A stretch of 64,000 nucleotides of DNA from Seriola aureovittata. Its lineage: Eukaryota; Chordata; Actinopteri; Carangiformes; Carangidae. A program made the position numbers and the translations under genes. Below are positions 1 to 11,974 of this stretch, piece after piece; positions within the stretch are counted from its first letter, which is position 1; each line of letters begins with the position of its first letter. A model generated the notes under the pieces. The model saw only the letters and a program-made list of their open reading frames with translations, was not told where the DNA came from and made no database searches. The stretch is taken from contig NC_079368.1 in assembly GCF_021018895.1 (NCBI RefSeq), forward strand, positions 714,501 through 778,500, in the 5' to 3' direction.

Positions 1-594
1 TATATTTATGTAACATATGTCTACAATATAACATACATAAACATACGTGACATATATGTCATTATAGTTAAGTTAGTTCCGAGCATGTAATCTGATTGGA
101 TGAGAGTCATTCCATGAGTGCTTATATAGAGTATAACAGCACTGGGACTTTTAACTACATGTATCCCTCGGCTTAACCATTAAGTAGCTTTACGTTAACG
201 GTCGTTATCTATCTTAGATTGTAACAAACTTTGCAAAGATGAATATATTTCTAGAAATAACATTTGAATGAAATGATGTGTGGTCATCCGAAGCGGATGA
301 ATGGAAGAAGCCTGGGTACTTCAGCTCACACCTGAGGTTACGTGATGTGTTGGCCTTACCAAATAAATGATGAAAGAAACAAACAAATTATAATGTGTTG
401 TTGCTTATGTAACTAAGATGGTGCTCATAGAACTGTTGTATAAAAGCAATATCACACTGAGGTTGTGATGTTGTACTGAATATCAGCACAGCTGTGATTG
501 TCTTCGATACTCGGCCTGCGGCTTTGTGCCTATGACCGAAGCATTTGAAATTTATAAACTGAAGGAGATTCTGTAAATACAGCGAGCTGGGAGC
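1..594. other. Non-coding, no gene seen
   Basis: AT-rich DNA with no long open frame on either strand and no recognisable protein, RNA gene or element boundary. It may hold old repeat sequence that I cannot classify. Confidence 0.5.
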
Positions 595-598
595 TTAA

Positions 599-750
599 AG
601 GAGCTATTTGTAAGTTTAGCTATTGCTACATAGCTATCGTTAGCATTAGCAGCTGTTTACTCACAGGTCTAGAAGAGAAACGTTGTGAGTTCAGCAACAA
701 ACTTCATTCCTTTACTCACCAACGTCTGTGTGTTTCAGGGTCTATTGTAG
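599..750 (+). repeat. Half copy of a TTAA-flanked MITE
   Basis: A TTAA (595-598) is followed by AGGAGCTATTTGTAAG. The next 120 or so bases match, in inverted orientation, the right half of the complete element at 63268-63625, including the stretches around TTAGCATTAGCAGCTGTTTAC and TTCCTTTACTCACCAAC. The other terminal inverted repeat is not found downstream, so the copy is truncated or rearranged. The TTAA target suggests a piggyBac-type non-autonomous DNA transposon; no transposase is present. Confidence 0.55.
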
Positions 751-789
751 TGGCTCAACCGTCGCTCTTTCATTTACTGCTGCTTGATC

Positions 790-1995
790 ACCTTACCAAG
801 GTTCTCATCGTTAACTAAAACTAACAAAATAACGAAAAACTACATGTGAGAAACATTTTCGTTAACTGAAATAAAAAATAAAAAAACAAGGATTTATGAG
901 AAAAAATAAAAGTAAATATATATAATAAATAACTAAAATTGTATTGTGTGAGAAAATGTCTTTAGTTTCAGTCTCTGTGAGTTTGTTTCATACATCAGCC
1001 TGTAGTATTTTGGGTGGATATGAAATACATCTTCAGTTTGTCAGCTGTGTCAGATGGAGCAGTATCTCATAGCTGATTGGCTCTCAGTGTATGACCAGCA
1101 CATGTGACCTTTAAGTGTCCAAAACATTCTCTGTATTAACAATGTAAAGTATGTTATGGTTAATTACCTGCAGTGATGAGCCACAGAGCTGCAGCTGGAC
1201 AGTCCAATTGGTTGATGAGTTAATTTTGAGTTAGCTCATCTAAATGACACGGTTTGATGTTTGCTTGAGTTTTTATTACACAAAACTTTTTCTGACCTTT
1301 TTGAACCTCTCCCCTGACAAATATACCGCATATTACAAAAAAAATAGAAATAAATGAAACTAACACTAAAACTAATGAAGCTTAGTGAAGAGTTATCTGC
1401 CATTTCTTCACAAGTCACAAGCACTGTTTCTCTATAAGCTCCACCCGCTCATTCTTGTTTCATCCAATCACAACCTGACTCAGTGGCTTTCAGCCAATTA
1501 CTTGTAAGCTATCAAACTTTAAAATTGTTCTCTCACTCTGCTGTCATTTCAGTACCGTGATCACTCGGTGACCCAACTCCACCCTTTCACCTCAACCATG
1601 GACGCCAGACCGTCTCCAATCAAACCCTCCAATCAGAAGTTCCCTCTCATGAAGCTGTTTTGTCCTCCAGCTCCATGTCTCATCACAACCACTAGTGTCA
1701 AGGCTCCAGGGGAAGATTCCTCCAATAGGGAAGAGCTTAAACCTATGAACCACTTATCCACTTCCTGCCAGGATTTAAGCACCAAAGTCTGTTCCTCCTC
1801 TTTACAATAAATTTCATTTTACCTTAATTTCTCATAGTCTCTTATTAGTATCTCCTGATTGAAATAAAAACTAATCTAAAATGAAGCTTTTCAAAAAATA
1901 AAAACCAAACTAAACGAGCAAACCTGCTTTAAAAACTAATTAAAACTGAAAACAAAAAGTCAGAACAAAGTGAAAATAAAAACTAATGAAAAATC
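790..1995. repeat. Probable dispersed teleost repeat, unclassified
   Basis: Both ends are rich in GTTAACTAAAACTAAC / AATAAAAACTAATGAAAA type sequence, which I recognise as a common fish interspersed repeat. The interior (about 1500-1810) is less AT-rich, has an 80-codon open frame with no recognisable protein, and ends with a polyadenylation-like CAATAAAT, as a non-autonomous retroelement might. The boundaries are estimates. Confidence 0.3.
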
Positions 1996-2795
1996 GAAAA
2001 CTATTTGACTTTTCACTTTACAACTACAGGCTGAGGTCTGAGGCTCAGAAAGACTCGTGTCCACATCTGTCAATTAAGATCTTATGGCAATGTACTGTCC
2101 ATATTGTTGTTCAGACTTTATTAAAACATCTGGTAAACAGTGTCTTAAGTCCTGCTGGCTATTTACACTCTGACTTGCCTGAATTCTCCCCTCTGTTTTT
2201 GACTTTTGCATGTGCCCCCGCCGACTGAAGACACAGAGGCCATGTGGAATGAGGTGTGCCTCTGCTGATGAGGGAGAGATTGAAGGACCTACACACATTT
2301 CCTGTGTCTCTCCGGGCTTCTGAGGAGATCTGCTGCTTACTCAGGAGTGAAAGCCTCAAATTAAACTGTTTGTGCTGACAAAGGACAAATGGGATTTTTC
2401 CTTTGCGCAAACGGTGCAGGATTGTGTTGGCTTGCTCAAAGTGTCAGAGAAAAAAAGTCTCCTGCTCGACACCTCTAATGAAATATGCACGTGAAATTTA
2501 GACCTGCATATTGCTGCCAATGTTTAGGTTTTACATGTATAAAGAGGCAGCGAGGAAGAGAACAGGGGAGGAGGGAGAAGAGAGATAAGGCGAGATAGAA
2601 GAGGGGAGCAACAGAGAGAGAGAGATGCCGCTCCTCTCTCATGTGTATAGAAATGTCTTTTGTACCCTTGAAGTAAGAGTAAATTGAATATTCATGAGTG
2701 AGTATGAATAAGTGCTCTGTCAGCTGCCGGTGTCACTGATAGATGAGGGGTGGGTCTTCATGGAGCTCCACTGGCCAGCCACAGTCCTCGACAGA

Positions 2796-2817
2796 GGGGG
2801 GGGGGGGGGGGGGGGGG
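2796..2817. repeat. Poly-G run of 22
   Basis: An uninterrupted run of 22 G residues on the + strand. Such runs can form G-quadruplexes and are very prone to length error in sequencing, so the exact length is uncertain. Confidence 0.9.
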
Positions 2818-3117
2818 TACAGGTACAGAGCAGCCTGGCCCAGGAAACAGGCAGGTTAGAGGGGTTAACTTCAACCCGTACAGACCATGAACTCCACCGA
2901 AGGTGAGGCCGGTGTTGACTTGACAGTTTCAAGCTTCACTGACTGGAGATCAGTGGAGCTAAAAGCCACAAAAAGCTGATGGAGGAGAGAGATTCTTTTC
3001 CTTTCACACACGACTGGCCTGAAGTCTCCTCTGATTCCTGTTTTCCAGTCAGTGATGGTCCAGAAACCCCCTCTAATTTCCTCTGACAACTTCTCACAGT
3101 TGCTTCTCAATCCCCAG

Positions 3118-3183
3118 TGTCTACCTCCTCCTCCTCTGCCTCCCCCGCCACCTCCTCCTCTCCCCCTCTGCGAGAGAAGAAGG

Positions 3184-3228
<45 letters not shown>
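3118..3228. repeat. CCTCCT-rich tract followed by (CA)n microsatellite
   Basis: A polypyrimidine tract (about 3118-3170) is followed by a pure CA dinucleotide array from about 3186 to 3228. Open frames of up to 125 codons that cross it are low-complexity translations. Confidence 0.9.
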
Positions 3229-3231
<3 letters not shown>

Positions 3232-4480
3232 AAAACTGATAATTTCACCGCTGATATTTTGATATGATAATTTTATTCATGATGCCACTCCTCGGCCGCT
3301 GCGCCGCTCGTCTGTACAAGTGTAAATGAGGGGGGTTCCAAATGTAAAATGTTCTGCTGAGGGGGATCAATGAGGCGCTGTGGCCAAAACAAGGCAATAT
3401 ACAAAATGAGTTGTGTTCCAGTATGCAGACTGGCCTGGCCCACACCGACTCCAGTCAGCGAGCCTGGCTCCTCCAACACACACCAGATGGCCTCATCCTC
3501 AGGCAGAGAGCGAGAGAGAAACACAAAGAGAGAGAGAGCACTGGTGCATCATGTCCCAGAGGTGCCAGGTCCCAGTCAGTCGAACTTACATCCAACAATG
3601 TGCCTGGATGCTACTGGAGCTCAAGCCCCAATACCAAAAAATGTATATAATAGGTGGCCTGATCGCATCTCTTCACTCATCCTTCCATCTTGTTACATGT
3701 TACTGACATCTCGTTAGCGTCTGAAATCAGTGGAACCTGCAGAATACTCCCATCGGTGTGAAACAGGCTTTCTGTTAAAAAAAACGTGTCCTCTAACATG
3801 AATAAATAACACACAGACTTTAAAACATTTGTATATTTACCATGAATGTTATAAAATACTGTAGAAGTGTATTTTACTCTGTGTGCCACATGAGAGGGAA
3901 GAGAGAGGAAGTAACACCAACCTCCCTGGAGATCTCTGATAATCAAAACTACCATCTTATTGAAGAGCAATGATACCACATTATTCCAATAAGCTTTAAG
4001 ACCTGCAGGAAGGTAGAGCAGGAGCTGCTTTCACAGCGATATGTCAGACTAGTCTGTAGTGTTGGTCCAGTCCTACTTTGGCTCATAGATTAAATAAAGA
4101 CACAAAAATAATCATTGACTCATTTTAAGACAAAAACATTAGACACCTTACCCCCAGACTAATTCATGTCCAATGTTGCCATGGTAACAATCAATGACAC
4201 CTGCGCTGACCAGAAGCACCCAACAACAAAAAACTGGACAACGTGGCTCATAATTTGTGGTTTGCTAACATGTTATGGAGAGAGCAAAGAGAAGGAAAGA
4301 GAATTTAGACCAAATCCGATTTTTCTTTTTTTTGTTTCACTCTTCAAGTAAAACGTCTTGTAGCTGTTGAATTCTTCCTAATGCAAACATGTTCTGCTGA
4401 GGGTAAACTGAATAGTGTTTCCTTTGTTGGCTGTTTTTTTATATTGAAAAAAATCTTAACTGCAGAATATATAAGTAGTT

Positions 4481-5090
4481 AGGGCCCGAGCACCAAAGAT
4501 GCTGAAAATGTTTTATTTCTTCTCTGTAAAAATGTATTGCCTCTTCGAGCCTGAACATACTTGAAAACTCATGAAGGACACATAACATGTCAAGACTTAC
4601 AAAAAAGTCTATTGCACCCATTTCTTAAACCTAACAGGAAGTCAGTCATTTAGAATTCCTTCTGAAATTTTGGTGCAGTTTTTGCGATTTTCTGGCGTGG
4701 TACTTTAAGAACCTCCTAGAGAATTGATCAGATGGACATCATATTTGATCAGTCTAATGTAAACACCTTTGCGATGCTAAATTGGAAAGCTTTCGATTTT
4801 TCGTTGCTCATGGCGCTGCAGTGTTTTTGCCATGAAACAGAAAGATGTTCAAATAAACATTGTTCAATCTGCTTCAAATTTCACATTTGTTAAAGTCTGG
4901 CACTGAAGACATGCTTGCTAATATGACATCATAGTCACAGCGCCACCTACTGAAAACAAGAAGTAAACCTTGAGTGACAATCATCATTTTATTTAGATGA
5001 AGTTTTCTTGGTCTAGTTTACACTTGATACACAGGAACATGATGCATGTTGGCAAGTGGGGTCCTGACGAAGGCCCTGAGGTGCACGACG
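4481..5090 (+). repeat. Dispersed teleost repeat beginning AGGGCCCGAGCACC
   Basis: The start AGGGCCCGAGCACCAAAG and the internal CAGCGCCACCTACTG (about 4938-4952) are hallmarks, from general knowledge, of a very abundant fish interspersed repeat. I see no open frame of note. The family class is unknown to me, and the right end is estimated from the GAAGGCCCTGAGGTGCACGA region. Confidence 0.45.
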
Positions 5091-7450
5091 GGGTGAAAGC
5101 TGATTTAACATGTCGTTTTCAAATCCATTTTAAATATCTGGTTGTGTTTGTGCGACACAAAGTGTCAAAATTAATTTAATGATGAAGTTTGGTTGTTTAC
5201 ACGTGGAGCGGCTTGAAGAAAGTCAAACTTGCAGATATTCTTTAAAGTTTCTAAAAGTGCCAGAAGAATATGACAGCACTTAGAAATGTGAAGAGCGGGT
5301 GTCGTTTTCATCCCCAAACGGCCGTCCAAGGCCATAATACAGATGGCCCCGCGGCCCCCTCCTCACCGCCCACTGCTCTTTGTTTTCATTCCTCTCTTTT
5401 GGTGATAATGTATTGTCTACAGGGTGTGTAATGATCCTTGAGAGCAGCCGTATACGACTAACAGGCACTTCTGTCAAACACATCACCATCGCTGCGCTCA
5501 TTGATTTGTGTTGCCTTTAAAATGGGCCGTTTCCCTCCCGTGCCGGGCGCAGCCGTAATTGCATCTCGCTTAAATGATTCAACCAAGGCGCTCTGTAGCG
5601 CTTACCTCCGCCTCCCCTCCGCCTCCCCTCCGCCTCCCCTCCTTCCACTGTCACTGTCACCCTCACTTATTTCATTATGGATTCAGCAGACTTGATAAAA
5701 CAGCGGGGGTGCCCCATTCCACAGCGCTTAGCCAGCCTGGCTGAGACAAAGAAGTGGTCAAGCGGGGCAACAAATCTCACCAAATGGAGCGTTTGCTCTT
5801 TGTGCAGCCTAGTTATGGAAAACTGATAGCAGCATCCAGAATACTGAATAGGTGCATTAAATGCTGAAGAAGGGGGATTCTTCTCCTAATTGGGCGAGGG
5901 GGGGGGAGAGTTACCCATTTTGTATCTGACAATGAGTTCTGTGAAATAGTCTAATAGCCTGTACACAGTTAAAAGGGGCAGTGCAACCTCTCCCCAACCC
6001 CTCCCTCCACTCAAAACCATCCCATCCCGTCTTCAGCTGACAGATAAACATGTTCTCTGCTGGCTAATTGCACTACCTGTTTCTATCCAGTCTCCAGTGA
6101 CAGGCTGGCCGCGTCTCCGTGAAGCCTCAGATCTCCAGGACCACACGATGCCGGAGTAAAACATTCAAACACAGACACAACAGTGAAGCTGAGGAACTTC
6201 TAAAGGAGGAAGTGGAGGATTATGTAGCTTTGAATGTACTTCAAGGTGCATAATCTCATTTGTGTATCTTCCCCAAATGAGCAGCAAGGTTTGCAGCTAA
6301 AAGAGACAGCTGTTGGACAGGCGCTGATGGATTAACTAACATGACAAGTGCAGCAGGTAATGTCTAATGATATCACCGTCAACAAGAGGGGAAAGAAAGA
6401 CAGACAATTTTAAAGCTAACCCAAGAATTCACATTTCAGCATAGCAGGTCTTCTCCTTTTCACAATGAAATAAAGATGTTGAGAATCAATATGCAGCCGT
6501 ACACATCAATATACATGTCCTGCAGGTCCCACAAGTATTCCATGTAAGTACTGTTGTCTGAATGGACTGCAAGTGGCCATAAAAGATGCAGGCCCCCAGC
6601 TGGACACTGACTCCCTCCAGTCAGATGAATAATAGTACAAAGGGCTGCTAAATCATTGAGATAGCTACTCTGCTCTGTCCAGACTGTGCTGGTCCAGTGC
6701 TACACCACTAACAGATCAATGCGGAGGACATAAGAGGAACCAAGGTCCAGAATCCTCCAGACGAAGCCTCAGCAGTCAGAGCTCAGGAGGACTCTCAGCT
6801 GAAGGGAAAAGTCTGATTAGTGGGAAGCATCAAAACTGACTCTGCGTAATAAAAACAGGACTGTGTTCCAATTAATCTGAAGCTGCAGAGCTCTTAGAGG
6901 TTAAAGGTGTCGGGTCCTCTCAGAGATGAGAGGGCAGACTAATGGACAAACGGTATACTCCTTCCTCAGACCTGTGATGATCATTCTGAAGCTGGATGTG
7001 GCCGGCTCATCTCACACCATTGAGGAAGTGACCCAAATACAGGGCAAGGTCACTGCAAACCGGTTTCAGAGGATGTTAGCTGAGAGCGTGGCTATAGCTG
7101 GGAGAGAAAGGGAGAGAGACAGCATGTTGTTTAAGTAAAACCCTCAAGAACATTATGATTTATTTAAGTGAGGAGAAAATATGAATAATGTATTGGCTAT
7201 ACGGAGCATGAATCTCTTTTGTACTAATTGTCAGGAAGGCTTGCATCCAGTGTGTGAGGGGTGGAGGGGCTGCAGGACCCGGAGATCACAGGGTGCTACG
7301 GCTCAAAGAAGCTGGTCCTAGAGCCACAGCCATTGACTTGCAAATAAGCTGAAGAAGGCTAATTAATTGGGGGGCTAATGAAAGTAGTGGTTGGGCTTGT
7401 GAAGAAATAATCTCGGACCCCCTTTTCACTTTCCCCCTCTTTTTCTGACT
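5091..7450. other. Non-coding, no gene seen
   Basis: No protein-like open frame. Contains a short minisatellite (5609-5641) and mixed-composition DNA. Around 5500-5600 the sequence is GC-richer and looks like unique DNA, but no splice-flanked coding exon could be supported. Confidence 0.5.
5609..5641. repeat. 11-bp minisatellite, three copies
   Basis: Three exact tandem copies of CGCCTCCCCTC, a homopyrimidine-rich unit. Confidence 0.85.
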
Positions 7451-7451
<1 letters not shown>

Positions 7452-7483
<32 letters not shown>

Positions 7484-7594
7484 CAGTTCACTGGCTTGAT
7501 CATGCTCTCTCTTCCCACAAGATGGCTTGTGCTATTGAAGTTGATTGCAGAACGCATCAATATGTGAACAAAGTTGTTGGTGGTGGTGGTGGTG
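7452..7594. repeat. (CT)n and (GGT)n simple repeats
   Basis: A CT dinucleotide array (about 7452-7483) and a GGT trinucleotide array (about 7573-7594), separated by about 90 bp of ordinary sequence. Confidence 0.85.
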
Positions 7595-7660
7595 ATGGGG
7601 GGTGTTAGTAGAATTAGCATTCATTTGAAGAGAACCCCCCCCTTCTCCAGCTCTGTTATT

Positions 7661-8520
7661 TATTCTGTAGCTTTTGGCACATTTTCTGGTTCTCCACTCC
7701 CAGGAGGAGAGACGGAGGAAGATGGAGCAGGGTGTTTAAGATGTGTGATAGGCTGTAATCGTAACTTTTGCACTTTTTCTTTCTTGTTTGCACTGGAGAG
7801 AGTCACACAGCAGCAAATAGAGAAGTCGCTCTGTCGTTCTTGTTGTGGTGGTTAGAGGGTGGGAGTGCATTCTTGGATCAGATGCTTTGCCCTGCAGTGG
7901 TCTCTGTTTTCTTTGAAGCAGTGCGACTCCTCTCAGTGGAACTCCCTGTGACTGTTGCTACTACTACGACTGCTGTGACGACGAAATCTTAACCCTTAAA
8001 GACTGTCTCTCACTTAGACTGTTGAAAATCATCATGCTCATGCTAAAATGATGCTGCAGTGATTCAGGCTACATCCGCCCATGTTTTCATTTTAAAATCC
8101 GTCACTTTTCCTATTTTTGGCGTCCACACTACTCCATCGTTTTCAAGCCCCTAAAATAGTTTTAGGCTTCGTCCACACTACGACGTTTTTGTTTTAAAAC
8201 GCATCTCTGTTGCTCTTTTTTCAACTCCCTCCATGGTCTCTCCTGATTGGCTCTCATCAGCCTTGAATACCAGTAGTGAATACAACATGATAATGAATCA
8301 CAGTGTTACTGACCTTGTTGTCTTTGCTAGCAGCTGTTGTTCACTTACATTCTCAATTTCAATGCTACAACTGTCTTTGCTGTTCTTCCTTTAGAGGATT
8401 TACTGTAACTAACCAACTGCAGACAATCTGCTTCCTGTTTACACTAGTGGTCATTAATGTATGTGTTTTCAGGTGTTAGTCTGGATGGAGAACATTTTCG
8501 TTTTATAACACTGTTTCTCC
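7661..8520 (+). repeat. Diverged direct duplication, copy A
   Basis: The stretch from TATTCTGTAGCTTTTGGCAC (7661) to about 7945 is repeated at 10291-10587. The stretch from about 8065 to 8510 (for example GAATACAACATGATAATGAA and GAGGATTTACTGTAACTAAC) is repeated at about 11150-11570. Order and orientation are the same in both, so this is either a local segmental duplication or two copies of a composite repeat. The 8150-8500 part resembles fish MITE sequence (TTCGTCCACACTACGACG and TTTTAAAACGC ends). No coding capacity seen. Confidence 0.7.
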
Positions 8521-9257
8521 TCCAGCTTGCTGTGAAAATTTGAAGTTATTTAAAACTTTTCTCTCTTTCTGCAAAGTCAGGCTGTTCTGAAAACTGCCTA
8601 TGTAGATGAGACTGGTCCAGTCTTGTTCAGCCTCAAATGATATGTTCACAATTATGGTCATGGTTATGACATTGCAGCCACTTGTAGTAACTGTTACTGT
8701 TTCTCTCCATGGCATAAATAGATGCACCTACAACAGAGTATTATATAATATTAACTACCTTATCTAATGGTGATTTATAACCCCTCAGGAAGAGTATACA
8801 GAAGAAATATTAAAGGTCCACTTACTGGCTTGTGGAGAATTCAGCTTCAACACCTTCAGGTCTAAATTTCTTAAATAACAAGAACTCTGGTCAAAAGACT
8901 GAATGCATCCGCTGTCCGTGAAGACCAGAGCAAAACCAGGCACAGTGACAGTGGACGACTGGAGGACATTCACAATGGAGACCATCTATGAAGGGATACA
9001 TGGAGGACCACCTAATCTCATATGCAACCATTTGATAACAGGTGACACCCAGTCCAGCTCCACCTGCTACCTGAAGAAAGTGAGATGAGGAAAAGTGAGA
9101 GCAGATAGAACTTTTAACTTGTAAGCAGAAAATCTGCATTTCCGCATCGTAGATGAAGATTCCAGCAGCTGTGTTTACTGACTTCTGTTTGTGCTACAAA
9201 AAAATATCCAAGAAAACTAGAATCATCTCCTCACGTTTGTATCCCTCCTCCACTCAA
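8521..9257. other. Non-coding, no gene seen
   Basis: Open frames of 60 to 82 codons lie on both strands, but none resembles a known protein and none is flanked by convincing splice sites. Confidence 0.5.
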
Positions 9258-9502
9258 ACTAGTTTCAGGTCACATCCCTGTTTATCCTTAATCATTTAAA
9301 ATATGAACCATTTGCAAAAAAATTTGCCATAATTTCTGTGTGAAGTCTTGAGTAATGGCTAAAAAGTGTTTTCTGAGGTCACCATGACCTTCACCTTTGA
9401 CCCCCAAAATCTAATCAGTTCATCCTGGAGTCTAAGTGAATGTTTTTGCAAAATTTCAAGAAGCTCTGTCGTGGTGTTTCTAAGATATCGTTATCCACAA
9501 TA
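9258..9502 (+). repeat. Dispersed teleost repeat carrying nuclear-receptor-like motifs, copy 1
   Basis: From ACTAGTTTCAGGTCACATCC to about 9502 this is homologous, in inverted orientation, to 41462-41695. Shared landmarks are the CCCTGTTTATCC block, the AAAATAT block, the TGACCT-rich centre and a distal block (AGTTCATCCTGGAGTC here, CACTTCATCCTTGAGTCC in the complement of the other copy). It is non-coding and I recognise it as an abundant fish interspersed repeat of uncertain class. Confidence 0.65.
9376..9403. promoter_or_regulatory. ERE-like palindrome plus overlapping DR1-like motif
   Basis: AGGTCACCATGACCT (9376-9390) is a perfect inverted repeat of AGGTCA with a 3-bp spacer, the textbook estrogen response element. 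On the minus strand, 9391-9403 reads GGGTCAAAGGTGA, a direct repeat with 1-bp spacing (DR1) as used by PPAR/RXR, HNF4 or COUP-TF, and it abuts the ERE half-site. The motif is seen directly; binding or function is inference, and the motif belongs to a dispersed repeat. Confidence 0.45.
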
Positions 9503-10290
9503 ATGGGACAGATGGAAATCCAGCTCTGGCTGTCGCCAGCGTGGAGGAATAAAAAATGTATTTATGAGAAAATATTTTACAGGTGTGCAGCTCTCATTGC
9601 ATGAATTCACATACTGATTTGCAGATGTGCAGATTTTGTCCATGATTCCACATTTTGATTTGGGTGTGTGAATGTGTTGTGCACATTCACTGCAGCAACT
9701 GTAGCAAAAATGCAGCATATGAGTTTCTTATTTTGTGATTCATAAAACAGGATTTGTGCAGCTGCAGTGAAGAATCTGAGAAGGTGAAACTATTGTTGCG
9801 TTTGTGGTAGAGAAAAGAAATCTACAAGTCTTCATCTCCAAGAGCATCTTTTCTCTGTGACCTCAAACTTACTGAAACATGTGACTATTTTATATAACTA
9901 CTAACTCCACTGTCACAGCTGCTCATGTGTTCTTCACCAGAAACCTTTGGACTGTTTCTTTGATGTAGGACTTCATAGCCAAGTTTTGAGACTCTGTGAA
10001 AAACACTGACATTTTTTCCAAAAGTGAGCAAGTGGACCTTTAAGTTCATTTTCTTCGATGTAGCTTAAATCATGTTCAGTTATCTGCAAATTATTTATCT
10101 GCAAAACAACCAGTAAAGCTATCACTAATAATACTACTTCTGCTACTTTTTCTGGTTCTGCTACTACTATAGTACCTCAGTTACTTCAACCTCAACTACC
10201 AATACCACGATTGCTTCTTCAAATAGTACTACTACTTCAAAGCTTCAAGTTGACAGCACTTTTTAAAAGAAAATGTGTCTTTTTTAGTTT
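9503..10290. other. Non-coding, no gene seen
   Basis: AT-rich DNA without a protein-like open frame; includes a loose ACTACT/TACTTC-rich stretch around 10130-10250. Confidence 0.5.
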
Positions 10291-10703
10291 ATTCTGTAGC
10301 TTTTGGCACATTTTCTGGTTCTCCACTCCCAGGAGGAAAGATGGAGCGAGATGGAGCAGGGTGTTTAAGCTGCATGACGGGCTGTAACGGTAGCTTCTTC
10401 ACTTCTTCTCTCTTGTTCACACTGGAGAGAGAGAGAGTGAGGCAGCAGCGATAGAGAAGGCACCCTTTCTCCCCCCTCTCTCTCCTCCTTGCTGTGGTGG
10501 TTGGAGGGTGGAGGCACGTGCTCGGATCAGATGCTCTGCCCCGCAGTTGTGTCTTGTTTCTTTGAAGCAGTGTGACTCCTCTCAGCCACCCCAGCAGCTC
10601 CGGGCACTGCCACCGTCTGCAGGGTCCTGCTGCACAGAACCATGCCGCTGTTTGAAGATATGGAGAGAAAGCCTTCTCTGCTCGACCCAAGCTACTGCCA
10701 TGG

Positions 10704-10748
<45 letters not shown>

Positions 10749-11575
10749 TACATACACATGAATACTCACACACCAACTCCCACTCATACAATCAAAATCA
10801 TTCTCAGCTTCTTCTTGTTACCCTTTGATATGTGCTCATGCTCTGACTCCCACCCTCTCAGTAACAAGCAGCATCGCTGCCTGTACAGCAGTGACACTAA
10901 CAGTAAGATGTTTTCATCAAGTAATTATGCGCAGGTAATATTATATTATATATTTCAAACATGCAATCTGATTTGAGTTCATTGTGATGACTGAAAGTAC
11001 TTTTGGTGTCTGTCTATTTGTCTGCATCTGATCTTAGAAAAGCCACTGAATAAACTTAAAGGTGCACTAATCAATATTTATACAGTAGCCTGTTAATAAA
11101 GGGGCAAATGGGTGTTTCAGTGTGTTTCAGCTGAACTTTATCGTTTTGACTCAGGTTACATCCTCACACATTTAAGTTTTAAAACACATAACTTTTGCTA
11201 CGTTTACATCTTTCGTCACTATCCCTGGAGTTCTCAAGCTCCTAAAATGGATGGCTCTGGTCTACCAGTGGTGAATACAACATGATAATGAATTACAGTA
11301 CACCTGACCTTGTTGTTGTTGCTAGCAGCTGTTAATGCTACAACTGTCTTTGCTGTTCCTCGTTCAGAGGATTTACTGTAACTAACCAACTGCAGAGGAA
11401 ACAGTCTACTTCCTGTTTACACTGGCTCACACTTGCCCAATGTTTTTATATGGTCATGTGATGTGTTTCCAGACATGATCGTATATGATGCTAAAACACT
11501 CGTCTGGACGGAGATCGTTTTCATCTTAAAACGCCGTTTGAAAATGTAAAGGTATCAGTGTGGATCTAGCCTCAG
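10291..11575 (+). repeat. Diverged direct duplication, copy B
   Basis: Second copy of the 7661-8520 block, in the same order and orientation. It is longer because a CA microsatellite (10706-10746) and about 400 bp of other DNA lie between its two homologous parts (10291-10587 and about 11150-11570). A 156-codon antisense open frame (10289-10759) runs into the CA repeat and is not protein-like. The end GATCTAGCCTC (about 11563-11573) resembles a MITE terminus. Confidence 0.65.
10706..10746. repeat. (CA)n microsatellite
   Basis: Pure CA array of about 20 units within duplication copy B; copy A has no such array. Confidence 0.9.
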
Positions 11576-11871
11576 TCTCGCTGGTCTCATTACTGCCAGC
11601 AGCAGGAGGGGCTATGATGAACATAACGTAGTCTACACTACCTGCCCAGGACAGAATAGAAGATAAATAGAGTTAGCATCAAGTGTAGTGGAGGATTTAG
11701 CTTAAGACAAAATTTTCTCACCAAAACAGAACTAAAAGCTGAGCGAAAGTTGGACTTTATCAGGTGAACACAACAAATGAATAAATGAATGCTAATATTG
11801 CTCTGTAACTGCTGGACGTGTAAATAGGCAACTGTTCGCTAACATCTTTACAAGCTGATAATATCAGTGTT

Positions 11872-11974
11872 GTCAAGTCAAGTCAATTTTTATTCGTATA
11901 GCACCAATTCACAACATAAGTTATCTCAAGGCACTTTCCAAATAGAGCAGGTCTAGACCTTCTCTTTATAATAT
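11872..11974 (-). mobile_element. L2-type LINE, 3' end piece (first of three)
   Basis: Read on the minus strand, this ends in AATAAAAATTGACTTGACTTG, the (TTGAC)n tail typical of teleost L2 LINEs. It is preceded by CCTTGAGATAACTTATGTTG, part of the standard 3' UTR. The element is cut at 11974 by the Gypsy insertion and resumes at 16897. The rest of its 3' UTR is at 16897-17116 and its reverse transcriptase at 19291-21190. The target bases AATAT (11970-11974) are repeated at 16897-16901. Confidence 0.8.

Larger units (their letters stand above)
1996..4480. other. Non-coding, no gene seen
   Basis: Contains simple repeats (listed separately) and low-complexity GA-rich DNA around 2560-2630. Open frames of 83 to 125 codons here translate purine/pyrimidine runs or the CA repeat, resemble no protein, and are treated as chance. 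Confidence 0.5.

Noticed and set aside
2871..3717. Open frames of 115 to 125 codons
   Set aside because: Cross CCTCCT/CA or GA-rich tracts; sequences are compositional, overlapping in several frames at once.
10289..10759. 156-codon antisense open frame
   Set aside because: Starts in the TG repeat and runs through a duplicated non-coding block; copy A of the block does not keep the frame.
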